Shown: in pieces, positions 54,860-63,405 of the stretch
Numbering within the stretch: the stretch's first letter is position 1
Layout: every line of letters begins with the position of its first letter
Notes under the pieces: generated by a model
Database searches by the model: none
Told to the model about the DNA's origin: nothing
What the model saw: only the letters and a program-made list of their open reading frames with translations
Translations under genes and position numbers: made by a program
Assembly: GCF_000423565.1 (NCBI RefSeq)
Contig: NZ_AUIF01000011.1
Location: 186,001 to 250,000 of the forward strand
DNA: 64,000 bases
From: Runella zeae DSM 19591
GTDB lineage: Bacteria > Bacteroidota > Bacteroidia > Cytophagales > Spirosomataceae
Reading direction: 5' to 3'

Positions 54860-56275
54860 ATGCAGATTTCTGATTATAAAAATATTTATTTTCTGGGTAT
54901 CGGAGGTATTGGCATGAGTGCGCTAGCTCGCTGGTTCAATATCAATGGCTTTCAAGTAGCAGGCTATGACCGTACAGCTACAACTCTCACCGACACTCTC
55001 CAACAAGAAGGAATATCTGTTCATTTTGATGATTCTATTGATTTAATTCCTTCGGCTTTCTTAGAAAATCCGACTCAAACTTTGGTAGTTTTTACGCCCG
55101 CTATTCCCAAAGACCATCAAGAATACAACTATTTCATCAGCAATCATTTTCCTTTACTTAAGCGTTCAAAAGTCTTAGGGTTGATTGCCAGTGAAATGTA
55201 CACGATCGGGATCGCTGGTACGCACGGAAAAACCACTACATCTTCTATGACAGCCCATCTGCTGAGACATTCAAATGTCAACTGCGCGGCTTTTTTGGGA
55301 GGAATTACCCAAAATTACGGAACCAATATGCTTCTTAATGAACCCAGTGAAGACTTGAGTTCCGTTCCTTGTGTAGTAGAAGCTGATGAATTTGACCGTT
55401 CATTTCTGACGCTTTTCCCAGAGATTGCCGTAGTCACTTCAACTGACGCCGACCACTTGGATATTTATGGTGACCACCACGCTGTTTTGGATTCTTTTTC
55501 TGCGTATGTAAGTCAAATCAAACCTACAGGACAATTATTCATGAAAAAAGGGCTAGCACTAGCCCCAAAAACTCAAGCAAAAGTGTGGGAATACTCCCTC
55601 AACGAAGGAGATTACCATGCGCAAAATATTCGTATCGAAAATGCCTGTTTTATTTTTGATGTCGTACATCCTGACGGAATCATAAAAGGACTAGAGCTAA
55701 AAGTGCCGGGGTTTCACAATGTAGAAAATGCGATTGCTGCGATTGCTATTGGTCTAACGATAGGACTCACTGACGACCAAATCAGAAAGGCCATTGCCAC
55801 TTTTGGAGGAGTAAAACGTAGATTTGAATACTACTTAAAAACAGATTCTAATGTGTTAATTGATGATTATGCCCATCACCCCGCAGAAGTGGCGGCATTT
55901 CTATCATCATTGAAGGCTTTGTATCCAGATCGGCACATAACGGCGATTTTTCAACCTCATTTGTATAGTCGCACTAGAGATTTTGCGCTTGAATTTGCCC
56001 AAAGTTTATCCATAGCCGACAGTGTGGTGTTGTTAGAGATTTATCCTGCTCGAGAGCTACCTATAGAGGGCGTCTCTGCAGATTTAATTTTTAAGCACAT
56101 TACATGTGACAAAATGCAGTGTATGAAGTCTGACTTAATAAACGTTATAAAAAACCGCTCAACCGATGTCATAGCTACAATTGGCGCAGGCGATATAGAT
56201 ACTTATATCGAACCACTAAAACAACTAATTCAAGATTCTATTTCTTTCTCTGGCTTTCAATCACAAAGCCAGTAA
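54860..56275 (+). CDS. murC: UDP-N-acetylmuramate--L-alanine ligase
   Basis: First amino acid ligase of peptidoglycan synthesis. 471 residues: start IYFLGIGGIGMSALARWFNI, P-loop IAGTHGKTTTSSM, EADEFDRSFLTLFP, TDADHLDIYGDHHAV and the C-terminal DDYAHHPAEVAAFL. All signatures are intact. It lies 14 bp before ftsQ. Confidence 0.97.
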   Translation: MQISDYKNIYFLGIGGIGMSALARWFNINGFQVAGYDRTATTLTDTLQQEGISVHFDDSIDLIPSAFLENPTQTLVVFTPAIPKDHQEYNYFISNHFPLLKRSKVLGLIASEMYTIGIAGTHGKTTTSSMTAHLLRHSNVNCAAFLGGITQNYGTNMLLNEPSEDLSSVPCVVEADEFDRSFLTLFPEIAVVTSTDADHLDIYGDHHAVLDSFSAYVSQIKPTGQLFMKKGLALAPKTQAKVWEYSLNEGDYHAQNIRIENACFIFDVVHPDGIIKGLELKVPGFHNVENAIAAIAIGLTIGLTDDQIRKAIATFGGVKRRFEYYLKTDSNVLIDDYAHHPAEVAAFLSSLKALYPDRHITAIFQPHLYSRTRDFALEFAQSLSIADSVVLLEIYPARELPIEGVSADLIFKHITCDKMQCMKSDLINVIKNRSTDVIATIGAGDIDTYIEPLKQLIQDSISFSGFQSQSQ

Positions 56276-56288
56276 AGTCAAATTTATT

Positions 56289-57053
56289 ATGAAACGCTGG
56301 ATTTGGTATATACTCGGAGCACTTGTGGTGCTAGCGCTTGTGATTTTTGTAGAAATACAGCAATCACACAAGCTCTGTAAGGGAATAATTGTCAAATTAG
56401 ACCCAAATGCAGAATACCCCTTCTTTAGCGAACAAGACATCAAAGACCTTGTCACCTTAAAAGGTGTAGACGAGATAAAAGGCATGTCTTTCTCTGATAT
56501 AAAACTAAAAGGCCTCGAAAAAAGAGTCCTAAAAAACCGTTTGATAAAAAATTGTCAAGTATTTCGAGATTTATCTGGAAATTTGGTCGTATCTATAGAA
56601 CAACATAGACCTATTGGTCGCCTTTTAGGTACCAAAACAGCAGAAAACCAAATTTTATTGGCACAAAACGGTGGATACTTGACCGAGACAGGAGATTTTG
56701 TTCCGTTGTCAAGCAAGTTTGCCGCACGTACGGTTATTTTATCTGGAGGATTTTTTAGTAAGCAACAAAACATAAAATCGAGTAAAGGACAAAAAGTGGT
56801 AAGCTTCCTGAAAGAGTTACAACAAAACTCATTTTGGAAAGCGCAAGTAGCGGAAGTAGTAATAGATGATGACAGCGAATTGACGCTCATTCCCCAAGTG
56901 GGTCATCATCAAATTGACTTTGGACTACCCGAGGATGCAAGCATTAAGTTTGATAAATTAAAAGTTTTTTACAAAACTATATTACCTCTCAAAGGCTGGG
57001 ATAGATATAAAAAAGTCAGTGTGAAGTTTAAAAACCAGATTGTGTGTGAATAA
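56289..57053 (+). CDS. ftsQ: Cell division protein FtsQ
   Basis: 254 residues with a short cytoplasmic N-terminus, one membrane helix (IWYILGALVVLALVIFVEI) and a periplasmic POTRA-like domain (EYPFFSEQDIKDLVTLKGVD to RVLKNRLIKNCQVFRDLSGN), the part that recruits FtsL/FtsB in other bacteria. Sequence is poorly conserved in Bacteroidota, so the assignment rests on topology and the place between murC and ftsA. Confidence 0.88.
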   Translation: MKRWIWYILGALVVLALVIFVEIQQSHKLCKGIIVKLDPNAEYPFFSEQDIKDLVTLKGVDEIKGMSFSDIKLKGLEKRVLKNRLIKNCQVFRDLSGNLVVSIEQHRPIGRLLGTKTAENQILLAQNGGYLTETGDFVPLSSKFAARTVILSGGFFSKQQNIKSSKGQKVVSFLKELQQNSFWKAQVAEVVIDDDSELTLIPQVGHHQIDFGLPEDASIKFDKLKVFYKTILPLKGWDRYKKVSVKFKNQIVCE

Positions 57054-57128
57054 ACCCTTTTTGTATTACTAAAACAAACTGATGAGGATTTTGTGTGAAA
57101 ACACTTTACACCCTAACACCATATAATC

Positions 57129-58490
57129 ATGTCAGAAAATAATGTATTTCACCTAGGAATTGACATTGGTAGTACCAAGGTCGCAGCGGTTTTGGCTAAA
57201 TTAAAAAAGCACAACAACCATTCAATGTTAGAAGTGATAGGCCTTGGCTCCGCTCGTAACGAGGGGGTTTATAGGGGTATTATTAATAATCCTATCAAAA
57301 CCAAAGATGCTATTCGTCAGGCATTGGAGCTGGCTGCAAAAAAAGCTCAAATGGCGGATTTGTTGCACTATCCACTTACGGCAACTGTCAACGTAAGTGG
57401 TACGCATTTAGAAACTACCTCCGAAACTGGTTCCATTACTTGTAAATCAACTTTTGTACAAGGGGATGATGTAGCGGCGTTGTTGGCTGATATGCAACAA
57501 ACTTTTGATTCTGATACCAATCAAATCATTCATTTATTACCGCTCAAATTTGCGGTAGGAGACCAACATGACATCAAAGACCCTGTAGGTCATACGGGTC
57601 TTAAACTGAGCGGAAACTTCCAAATAGTAACCGCCAAAAAATCAGCGATTCATCAAATCAGGGATTCGTTGCAAAAAGCTAATATCCAAGTAGATGAAGA
57701 AGACGGCTTTGCGGCTTCTCCTTTAGCTTCGGGGCTTGCTGTTTTGTCAGAAGACCATAAAAACCTAGGGGTGGTTTTGGTAGATATTGGCGGAGGCACC
57801 ACCGATATTGCTATCTATCACGAAGGCTTGCTAAGACATGCGGCGGTACTTCCCTTTGGAGGAAATCACATCACCAACGACATCAAAGAAGGTTGTAATC
57901 TTACTCACGAAAGTGCCGAAGAAGCAAAAACCACTTTGGGAGAAACCAATCCTGATGCTTGTAGTCTCAATACCATTTTGATGGTACCCACTGCTGATGG
58001 TATTCCTCCCATTGAGATTGTAGCTCGTAACATTGTTTTGATAGCTCGCGCTCGTCTGCGTGAAATTGCAGCATTGGTTTTTGCCGAAATCAAAAAAGCG
58101 GGTTATGAACATAAACTGAGAGCGGGTGTAATTCTCACCGGCGGTACTTCTAAGATAAATGGTATTGATTCTATTTTTAGAGATGTGACGAAAATGCACG
58201 TTCAAATTGGGAAACCTCAAAACTTAGAACGATTCAATGCACCTATTCATGACTCTCTTGTCAATGATCCGTCTTATGCTACCGCTCTTGGGCTCGCGTG
58301 GTCTAGCATCAAACCACTAGATAAGCGGGTTGAAAAAAAATCAAAACAAGAAAAAGAGCAGGAAAAGAAAAAAACAAGCAGCAGCATTTGGGGAAATTTT
58401 GGGATTAAAGATATTAAAATCAAAGAAGTAGGATCTTATATCTGGAAAGGTCTTATGCACGATGATATGGAGGGAAAAGATAAATATTAG
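57129..58490 (+). CDS. ftsA: Cell division protein FtsA
   Basis: Actin-like protein that tethers FtsZ to the membrane. 453 residues: phosphate 1 motif LGIDIGSTKVAAVLAKLK, the 1C subdomain (about 85-165), phosphate 2 VLVDIGGGTTDIAIYHEGLL and adenosine motif LTGGTSKINGI. A Lys-rich linker (KKSKQEKEQEKKKTSSS) is followed by an amphipathic end (GSYIWKGLMHDD) that could serve as the membrane anchor. 75 bp after ftsQ. Confidence 0.95.
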   Translation: MSENNVFHLGIDIGSTKVAAVLAKLKKHNNHSMLEVIGLGSARNEGVYRGIINNPIKTKDAIRQALELAAKKAQMADLLHYPLTATVNVSGTHLETTSETGSITCKSTFVQGDDVAALLADMQQTFDSDTNQIIHLLPLKFAVGDQHDIKDPVGHTGLKLSGNFQIVTAKKSAIHQIRDSLQKANIQVDEEDGFAASPLASGLAVLSEDHKNLGVVLVDIGGGTTDIAIYHEGLLRHAAVLPFGGNHITNDIKEGCNLTHESAEEAKTTLGETNPDACSLNTILMVPTADGIPPIEIVARNIVLIARARLREIAALVFAEIKKAGYEHKLRAGVILTGGTSKINGIDSIFRDVTKMHVQIGKPQNLERFNAPIHDSLVNDPSYATALGLAWSSIKPLDKRVEKKSKQEKEQEKKKTSSSIWGNFGIKDIKIKEVGSYIWKGLMHDDMEGKDKY

Positions 58491-58540
58491 CCCTATTCAA
58501 ACTAAAATCTTTCTCACCAATTGTTTATATTTAAAAAAAT

Positions 58541-60043
58541 ATGGTTTTTGCAAGAAAAAACTATTTTGACCACGACTACGAGTTCGTCATGGAAAATTCA
58601 CAACATTCGGAAGAGGCTCCCATTATAAAAGTAATCGGGGTAGGAGGGGGAGGTAGCAATGCCGTCAACCACATGTATAAAAAGGGCATCAAAGATGTGG
58701 TGTTTGTCGTTTCTAATACTGATAAACAGGCATTATTGAGAAGTCCTATCGAAAATAAAATTCAGCTAGGAGCTGAAATGTTGAAAGGTCTCGGAGCTGG
58801 AACTGACTCTGCCACTGGAAGAAAAGCCGCTGAAGAAAGTATTGAGTATATCAGGCAGCTTATGCAACCTCCCACCCAAATGGTTTTCATTACGGCTGGT
58901 ATGGGAGGGGGTACGGGTACAGGTGCCGCCCCTGTGATAGCTCAAGTAGCCAAAGAAATGGGGATGTTGACGGTAGCAGTGGTGACTGCTCCCTACAGCC
59001 ACGAGGGTCGAACCAAGAAAAATCAAGCCTTAGAAGGTATCAATGCTCTCAAAGATCACTGCGATACCGTGTTGGTCATTCTAAACGACGAATTGGCCAA
59101 GCTTTATGGTAAACTTCCTATTTTGAGAGCCTACGAACACGCCGACAATGTTCTATCCAATGCCGTGAAAAGTATTGCAGAGATTATTACCGTCCATGGT
59201 AGTGTCAACTCTGACTTCATGGACGTCAAAAAAGTACTAGAAAATGCGGGTACTTCGGTGATGAGTTCGGCATCTGCTTCGGGAGAAAACCGCGCAGAAT
59301 TAGCCATAGAGGCGGCGTTAAATTCGCCACTACTCAACAATAGAGATATCAGAGGGGCCCAGAAAATCTTGATTACGCTTGCTTCGAGTACCCAAGAAGA
59401 GTACATGGCAACGCTTGACGAACAAATGGCTATTACAAACTACATCGAAAGTTTGATTGGCGATGAAGCAGATATGTGCAAAGTAGGGGTTATTTTTGAT
59501 GATTCTCTTCAAGAAAAACTTTTGGTGACAGTTATTGCCGCTGGATTTGAAGATTCTCATCTACCTTTCCATTATGATTCTACTGGTGTAAAACCCACTA
59601 AAAAAGATACAAATGGAAGTTCTGTAGAAACACCAACTACCCCTCCACAACCTCAGTCTAAGCCACCTATAGTCAAAGAAGTAGGTGAAACAACCCCTAC
59701 AACCAATCCAGTTCCAGCCCCCTCTGGAGCGAACCCACCTACAATCACTGTAGGGTATCCCCAACAACCACAAAACACTACAGAACAGCCTCAACCGCCA
59801 ACAATTGAGAGTGAAGCTCAACCGGCAGAGAAGCATTCTCCTTCAAAGCCATATAGTGCCCCCGAGCCTCAAGAAGACCCTGCAATTTTGGATAAATTGG
59901 TCAAAGACATTACTAATGGTAGATATAGCTCAAGTGACTTAGAAAAGCCCGCATATTTGCGCCAAAACGTAGTCTTATACTCCAAACCAAACTTGCCCGA
60001 AGAAGCTTTTATAATGGTTAAACTTGATAAGCATAAACGATAA
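58541..60043 (+). CDS. ftsZ: Cell division protein FtsZ
   Basis: Tubulin-like GTPase that forms the division ring. 500 residues from ATG at 58541; an ATG at 58589 (MENSQHSEEAP) is an equally good start. GTP-binding signature GGGTGTGAAPVIAQVAKE, the start VIGVGGGGSNAVNHMYKKGI, and the T7 catalytic loop NSDFMD are intact. A Pro/Thr/Gln-rich linker of about 100 residues (PQPQSKPPIVKEVGETTPTT, PQQPQNTTEQPQPP) leads to a conserved Bacteroidota-type tail including PAYLRQNVVLYS. The AlkD-like gene starts 3 bp later. Confidence 0.98.
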   Translation: MVFARKNYFDHDYEFVMENSQHSEEAPIIKVIGVGGGGSNAVNHMYKKGIKDVVFVVSNTDKQALLRSPIENKIQLGAEMLKGLGAGTDSATGRKAAEESIEYIRQLMQPPTQMVFITAGMGGGTGTGAAPVIAQVAKEMGMLTVAVVTAPYSHEGRTKKNQALEGINALKDHCDTVLVILNDELAKLYGKLPILRAYEHADNVLSNAVKSIAEIITVHGSVNSDFMDVKKVLENAGTSVMSSASASGENRAELAIEAALNSPLLNNRDIRGAQKILITLASSTQEEYMATLDEQMAITNYIESLIGDEADMCKVGVIFDDSLQEKLLVTVIAAGFEDSHLPFHYDSTGVKPTKKDTNGSSVETPTTPPQPQSKPPIVKEVGETTPTTNPVPAPSGANPPTITVGYPQQPQNTTEQPQPPTIESEAQPAEKHSPSKPYSAPEPQEDPAILDKLVKDITNGRYSSSDLEKPAYLRQNVVLYSKPNLPEEAFIMVKLDKHKR

Positions 60044-60046
60044 ATC

Positions 60047-60751
60047 GTGGCTTTAGAAAAAATAAAAACCGAACTAATAAGTGAAGGCAGCCCCCAAAAG
60101 GCTGCCTTTCTTTCTCATTTTTTTAAAACAGGAAAAGGACAATACGGCGAAGGCGATGTGTTTTTAGGAGTGACAATGCCTCAAATACGTTTTATTGTAA
60201 AGAAATATTCAGATTTGCCTATTGAGGATTGGGTTCAACTTCTTCATAGCCCTTATCACGAATTCAGAATGGCCGCTTTACTCGGATTGATGTTTCGATT
60301 TCAGAAATCAAAAAAAGATGAAGCAATGCAAAAGGCTATTTTTGATATTTATATAACCAACTTCGAATTCATCAACAACTGGGACTTAGTGGATGTCACG
60401 TGCCGTGACATAGTGGGGGCTTACTTGTTTAGAAGAGACCGAGCTGTTCTTTATCAATTAGCAAACCAACCCAATTTGTGGGCTCAACGAACGGCAATTG
60501 TATCTACTTGGTATTTTATCAAACACGGGCAATTTACGGATACTATCCAAATTGCGGAGTTGCTCCTTAGTCATTCTCACGACCTTATTCACAAGGCTGT
60601 AGGCTGGATGCTGAGAGAAGCTGGAAAGCGTGACGAATTGGTATTAGAAGAGTTTTTGGACACACATATTCACCAAATACCTCGCACAGCTCTTCGCTAT
60701 GCAATAGAACGTTTTCCAGAATCCAAACGCAAGTATTATCTTTCTCTTTGA
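60047..60751 (+). CDS. DNA alkylation repair protein, AlkD-like HEAT-repeat family
   Basis: 234 residues of alpha-helical HEAT repeats. The family residues that in AlkD line the DNA groove are recognisable: NNWDLVDVTCRDIVG has the W and D of the active region, and WAQRTAIVSTWYFIK and LIHKAVGWMLREAGKRD carry the conserved Trp and Arg. AlkD excises N3- and N7-alkylated bases. The start is GTG at 60047, 3 bp after the ftsZ stop, so it should be read through from the division cluster; the accD promoter begins in its last codons. Confidence 0.88.
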   Translation: MALEKIKTELISEGSPQKAAFLSHFFKTGKGQYGEGDVFLGVTMPQIRFIVKKYSDLPIEDWVQLLHSPYHEFRMAALLGLMFRFQKSKKDEAMQKAIFDIYITNFEFINNWDLVDVTCRDIVGAYLFRRDRAVLYQLANQPNLWAQRTAIVSTWYFIKHGQFTDTIQIAELLLSHSHDLIHKAVGWMLREAGKRDELVLEEFLDTHIHQIPRTALRYAIERFPESKRKYYLSL

Positions 60752-60779
60752 TGCTTAGATAAAAAACTTAGTATCTTTG
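60747..60779 (+). promoter_or_regulatory. Promoter of accD
   Basis: TTTG (60747-60750), 21 bp, TATCTTTG (60772-60779): Bacteroidota -33/-7 elements. The leader would be about 90 nt; it contains AACTGTTAACTGTT just before the start codon. Confidence 0.6.
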
Positions 60780-60875
60780 AGCCCACTTCGCCGTTGAGGG
60801 CTAAAATACATTCCACCTAAAAGTATTTTTTCAAATCTCGGCAACTCATCTATAAACTGTTAACTGTTGACTTTT

Positions 60876-61718
60876 ATGTCTTGGTTTACTAGAAAAGAAA
60901 GAGGTATTCAAACACCTACAGAAATGAAACGAGAAGCCCCTGATGGGCTTTGGTATCAGTGTCCTAGTTGTAAGCATGTGATGCATACTCGGGAGCACAA
61001 ACTCAACGCTTACACTTGTATAAAGTGTAGTTATCACGAAAAAATTGGGTCAGAAGCATATTTTGGAATCTTGTTTGATAATACTGACTATACCGAACTT
61101 GACTCCGATATGACCTCTGGAGACCCGCTTCAATTTGAAGACACAAAAAAATACCCTGATCGAATCCGTGATACCATAAAAAAAACAGGACTCAAGGATG
61201 CCGTACGCACAGCTTATGGCAAAATGGATGAAATTGATATTGTAGTAAGTTGCATGGATTTTAATTTTATCGGCGGCTCTATGGGTTCGGTAGTCGGTGA
61301 AAAAATTGCGAGAGGAATTGATCATGCTCTTAAGCACAAAAAACCTTTCTTGATGATTTCACGCTCGGGAGGAGCTCGCATGATGGAAGCAGGATATTCA
61401 CTTATGCAAATGGCCAAAACTTCGGCTAAGTTGGCTTTATTATCAGAAGCAGGTATTCCCTATATATCTTTACTCACCGACCCTACAACGGGCGGTGTTA
61501 CGGCATCTTATGCAATGTTAGGAGATTTCAACATTGCCGAACCTAGTGCTTTGATTGGTTTTGCCGGGCCAAGAGTTATTAGAGAGACCATAGGAAAAGA
61601 TTTACCTAAAGGTTTTCAAAGTGCAGAGTTTGTATTAGAGCATGGCTTTTTAGATTTTATTGTTGATCGCAAAGACTTGAAAGACAAATTAGCGAGCTTA
61701 CTTCGCATGCTTCAATAA
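60876..61718 (+). CDS. accD: Acetyl-CoA carboxylase carboxyltransferase subunit beta
   Basis: Half of the carboxyltransferase that makes malonyl-CoA for fatty acid synthesis. 280 residues from ATG at 60876 ([20 protein letters not shown]). Zinc ribbon CPSC...CIKC near residues 31-55, then the carboxylase fold: [81 protein letters not shown]. The alpha subunit gene is not next to it. Confidence 0.97.
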   Translation: MSWFTRKERGIQTPTEMKREAPDGLWYQCPSCKHVMHTREHKLNAYTCIKCSYHEKIGSEAYFGILFDNTDYTELDSDMTSGDPLQFEDTKKYPDRIRDTIKKTGLKDAVRTAYGKMDEIDIVVSCMDFNFIGGSMGSVVGEKIARGIDHALKHKKPFLMISRSGGARMMEAGYSLMQMAKTSAKLALLSEAGIPYISLLTDPTTGGVTASYAMLGDFNIAEPSALIGFAGPRVIRETIGKDLPKGFQSAEFVLEHGFLDFIVDRKDLKDKLASLLRMLQ

Positions 61719-61732
61719 TGCTATATTTAAGC

Positions 61733-61777
61733 ATAAAGCCGCAATTTCATTTTTGTCATTGCGGCTTTATTTTTTTA
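61733..61777 (+). terminator. Terminator of accD
   Basis: ATAAAGCCGCAAT (61733-61745) and ATTGCGGCTTTAT (61758-61770), 13-bp perfect stem, 12-nt loop, then seven T. It leaves only 13 bp before the radical SAM gene, whose promoter is therefore unclear. Confidence 0.9.
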
Positions 61778-61790
61778 AACTCTTCTTCTT

Positions 61791-62762
61791 ATGCGCTTAG
61801 TATCTCATCCAGTATTATGCAATTACTACGTGACTTATCGCTGCAATGCTACTTGTAGTTTTTGTGACATATGGGAGAGACCCTCGCCCTACATTACTAT
61901 CGAAAACGCTAAATCAAATTTTAAAGCGCTAAAAAAACTAGGAGTTAAAGTTGTTGACTTCACGGGCGGTGAGCCTCTTTTACACCGCCAAATTGACGAG
62001 TTGCTGAGAGAAGCAAAAAAATCAGGGCTCATTACCACAATCACTACCAACGGTCTTCTCTATCCTAAATACTCATCTCGTCTGAGAGGTTTAGTGGATA
62101 TGCTTCATTTTTCACTTGATTCGCCTAACCGAGACGAGCATGACAAATCACGTGGCGTCAAATGTTTTGATAAAGTAATGGAGTCTATCCAAATTGCTAA
62201 GTCTTATAATGAACGACCCGATATTTTGTTTACGGTTTTTGAAAACAACATCCACCAGATTCAACAACTTTGGGACGAAATATGCCTACCCAACGATTTG
62301 GTTTTGATTTTAAATCCAGTTTTTGAATACAATCAAGTAGGTGCTCAGCTTTCGACCGAAGCCCTTCAAGAGTTAAGAGAATGGGGCAAAAGAAAGAATG
62401 TGTATCTGAATGATGCTTTTATTCAACTTCGCCTTGACGGAGGCAATCATACTTCTGACCCTGTATGCTTGGCAGGTAGTACAACCATTGTGATTTCGCC
62501 CGAAAATAAAATCATCCTGCCTTGTTATCATCTTGGATTGAAAGAATATCCCATCGAAAACAATCTTTTCGAGCTTTATCAATCTCCCGAAATTCAACAG
62601 CTAGTGGCATTAGAAGGTCGTCTTCCCGCCTGTGAAGGCTGCGCCATTAATTGTTATATGCAGCCTTCTTTTGCCGTAAAAATCAACAAATATTGGTGGA
62701 AAGCATTTCCTAGTACCATGAAATATAACTTCCTCAAGGGTACTTGGAAACAGTTGTTTTGA
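61791..62762 (+). CDS. Radical SAM protein with SPASM-like C-terminal cysteines
   Basis: 323 residues. The 4Fe-4S/SAM motif is C18-x3-C22-x2-C25 (RCNATCSFCDIW), with the SAM contact VDFTGGEPLLH and the strand ITTNGLL. The C-terminal part carries further cysteines (DPVCLAGSTTIVIS, ILPCYHLG, ACEGCAINCYMQPSF), as in the MoaA/PqqE/SPASM group which bind auxiliary clusters and modify peptides or other molecules. No precursor peptide or cofactor gene lies nearby, so the substrate is unknown. Read-through from accD is blocked by a terminator. Confidence 0.82.
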   Translation: MRLVSHPVLCNYYVTYRCNATCSFCDIWERPSPYITIENAKSNFKALKKLGVKVVDFTGGEPLLHRQIDELLREAKKSGLITTITTNGLLYPKYSSRLRGLVDMLHFSLDSPNRDEHDKSRGVKCFDKVMESIQIAKSYNERPDILFTVFENNIHQIQQLWDEICLPNDLVLILNPVFEYNQVGAQLSTEALQELREWGKRKNVYLNDAFIQLRLDGGNHTSDPVCLAGSTTIVISPENKIILPCYHLGLKEYPIENNLFELYQSPEIQQLVALEGRLPACEGCAINCYMQPSFAVKINKYWWKAFPSTMKYNFLKGTWKQLF

Positions 62763-62789
62763 CACTTTGGTGATTGTTATCTAATTTTG
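62758..62789 (+). promoter_or_regulatory. Promoter of ybeY
   Basis: TTTG (62758-62761), 20 bp, TAATTTTG (62782-62789). A leader of about 95 nt to the ATG would follow. The promoter overlaps the end of the radical SAM gene. Confidence 0.6.
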
Positions 62790-62892
62790 TATACTATTTA
62801 TAACTCCATCAGCATTATTGGGTGAGTTATTTATCTTACACAATCTTCTATCGATTTTGCTCACATTGTAGTATCAATCACCAACTCTTATT

Positions 62893-63306
62893 ATGATTCA
62901 GTTTTTCAATGAGGATATAGACTTCAAAGTACCTCAATCACGTATTACAAAAAAATGGTTATTAAACATAATTGAGGCAGAGGGTTTTCATCTGAACCAA
63001 CTCAACTACATATTTTGTTCTGATGAGTACCTTCTCAGGATAAATCAAGAATATCTTGAACATGATTTTTACACTGACATTATCACTTTCGACAACAGTG
63101 AAGAAGACAATCATATTGAAGGAGACATTTTTATAAGTATAGATCGTGTGAGAGAAAATGCGAGCACCCTTCAAAAAAAATTCGAGGAAGAACTTCGACG
63201 TGTATTAGCACATGGGGTACTTCACTTGGTGGGATATGACGACCTTGAAGATGAGCAAGAACTTCAAATGAGAGCAAAAGAAGACCACTATTTATCTAAG
63301 CTATAA
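62893..63306 (+). CDS. ybeY: Endoribonuclease YbeY (16S rRNA maturation)
   Basis: 137-residue UPF0054 metalloprotein for 3' processing and quality control of 16S rRNA. Signatures: IFCSDEYLLRINQEYLEHDF, YTDIITFDNSEED, the metal motif HGVLHLVGYDD and the C-terminal MRAKED. The third histidine of the standard H-x3-H-x5-H is here Asp; Bacteroidota members commonly lack it. ATG start. 99 bp before mnmG. Confidence 0.95.
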   Translation: MIQFFNEDIDFKVPQSRITKKWLLNIIEAEGFHLNQLNYIFCSDEYLLRINQEYLEHDFYTDIITFDNSEEDNHIEGDIFISIDRVRENASTLQKKFEEELRRVLAHGVLHLVGYDDLEDEQELQMRAKEDHYLSKL

Positions 63307-63333
63307 GTAACTTTAAATCAACAACATACAAAG

Positions 63334-63349
63334 TGCTTCACGTGGAACA
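63334..63349 (+). promoter_or_regulatory. parS-like ParB-binding site
   Basis: TGCTTCACGTGGAACA agrees with the palindromic parS form TGTTCCACGTGGAACA at 14 of 16 positions, including the whole CACGTG core and right arm. It lies in the ybeY-mnmG gap. No parA or parB gene is in the window. Confidence 0.5.
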
Positions 63350-63405
63350 TTTTAGTCATTTTCACAAAAAACACTTTTTTAGCATAACTCAACCACAAAT
63401 AAGAG

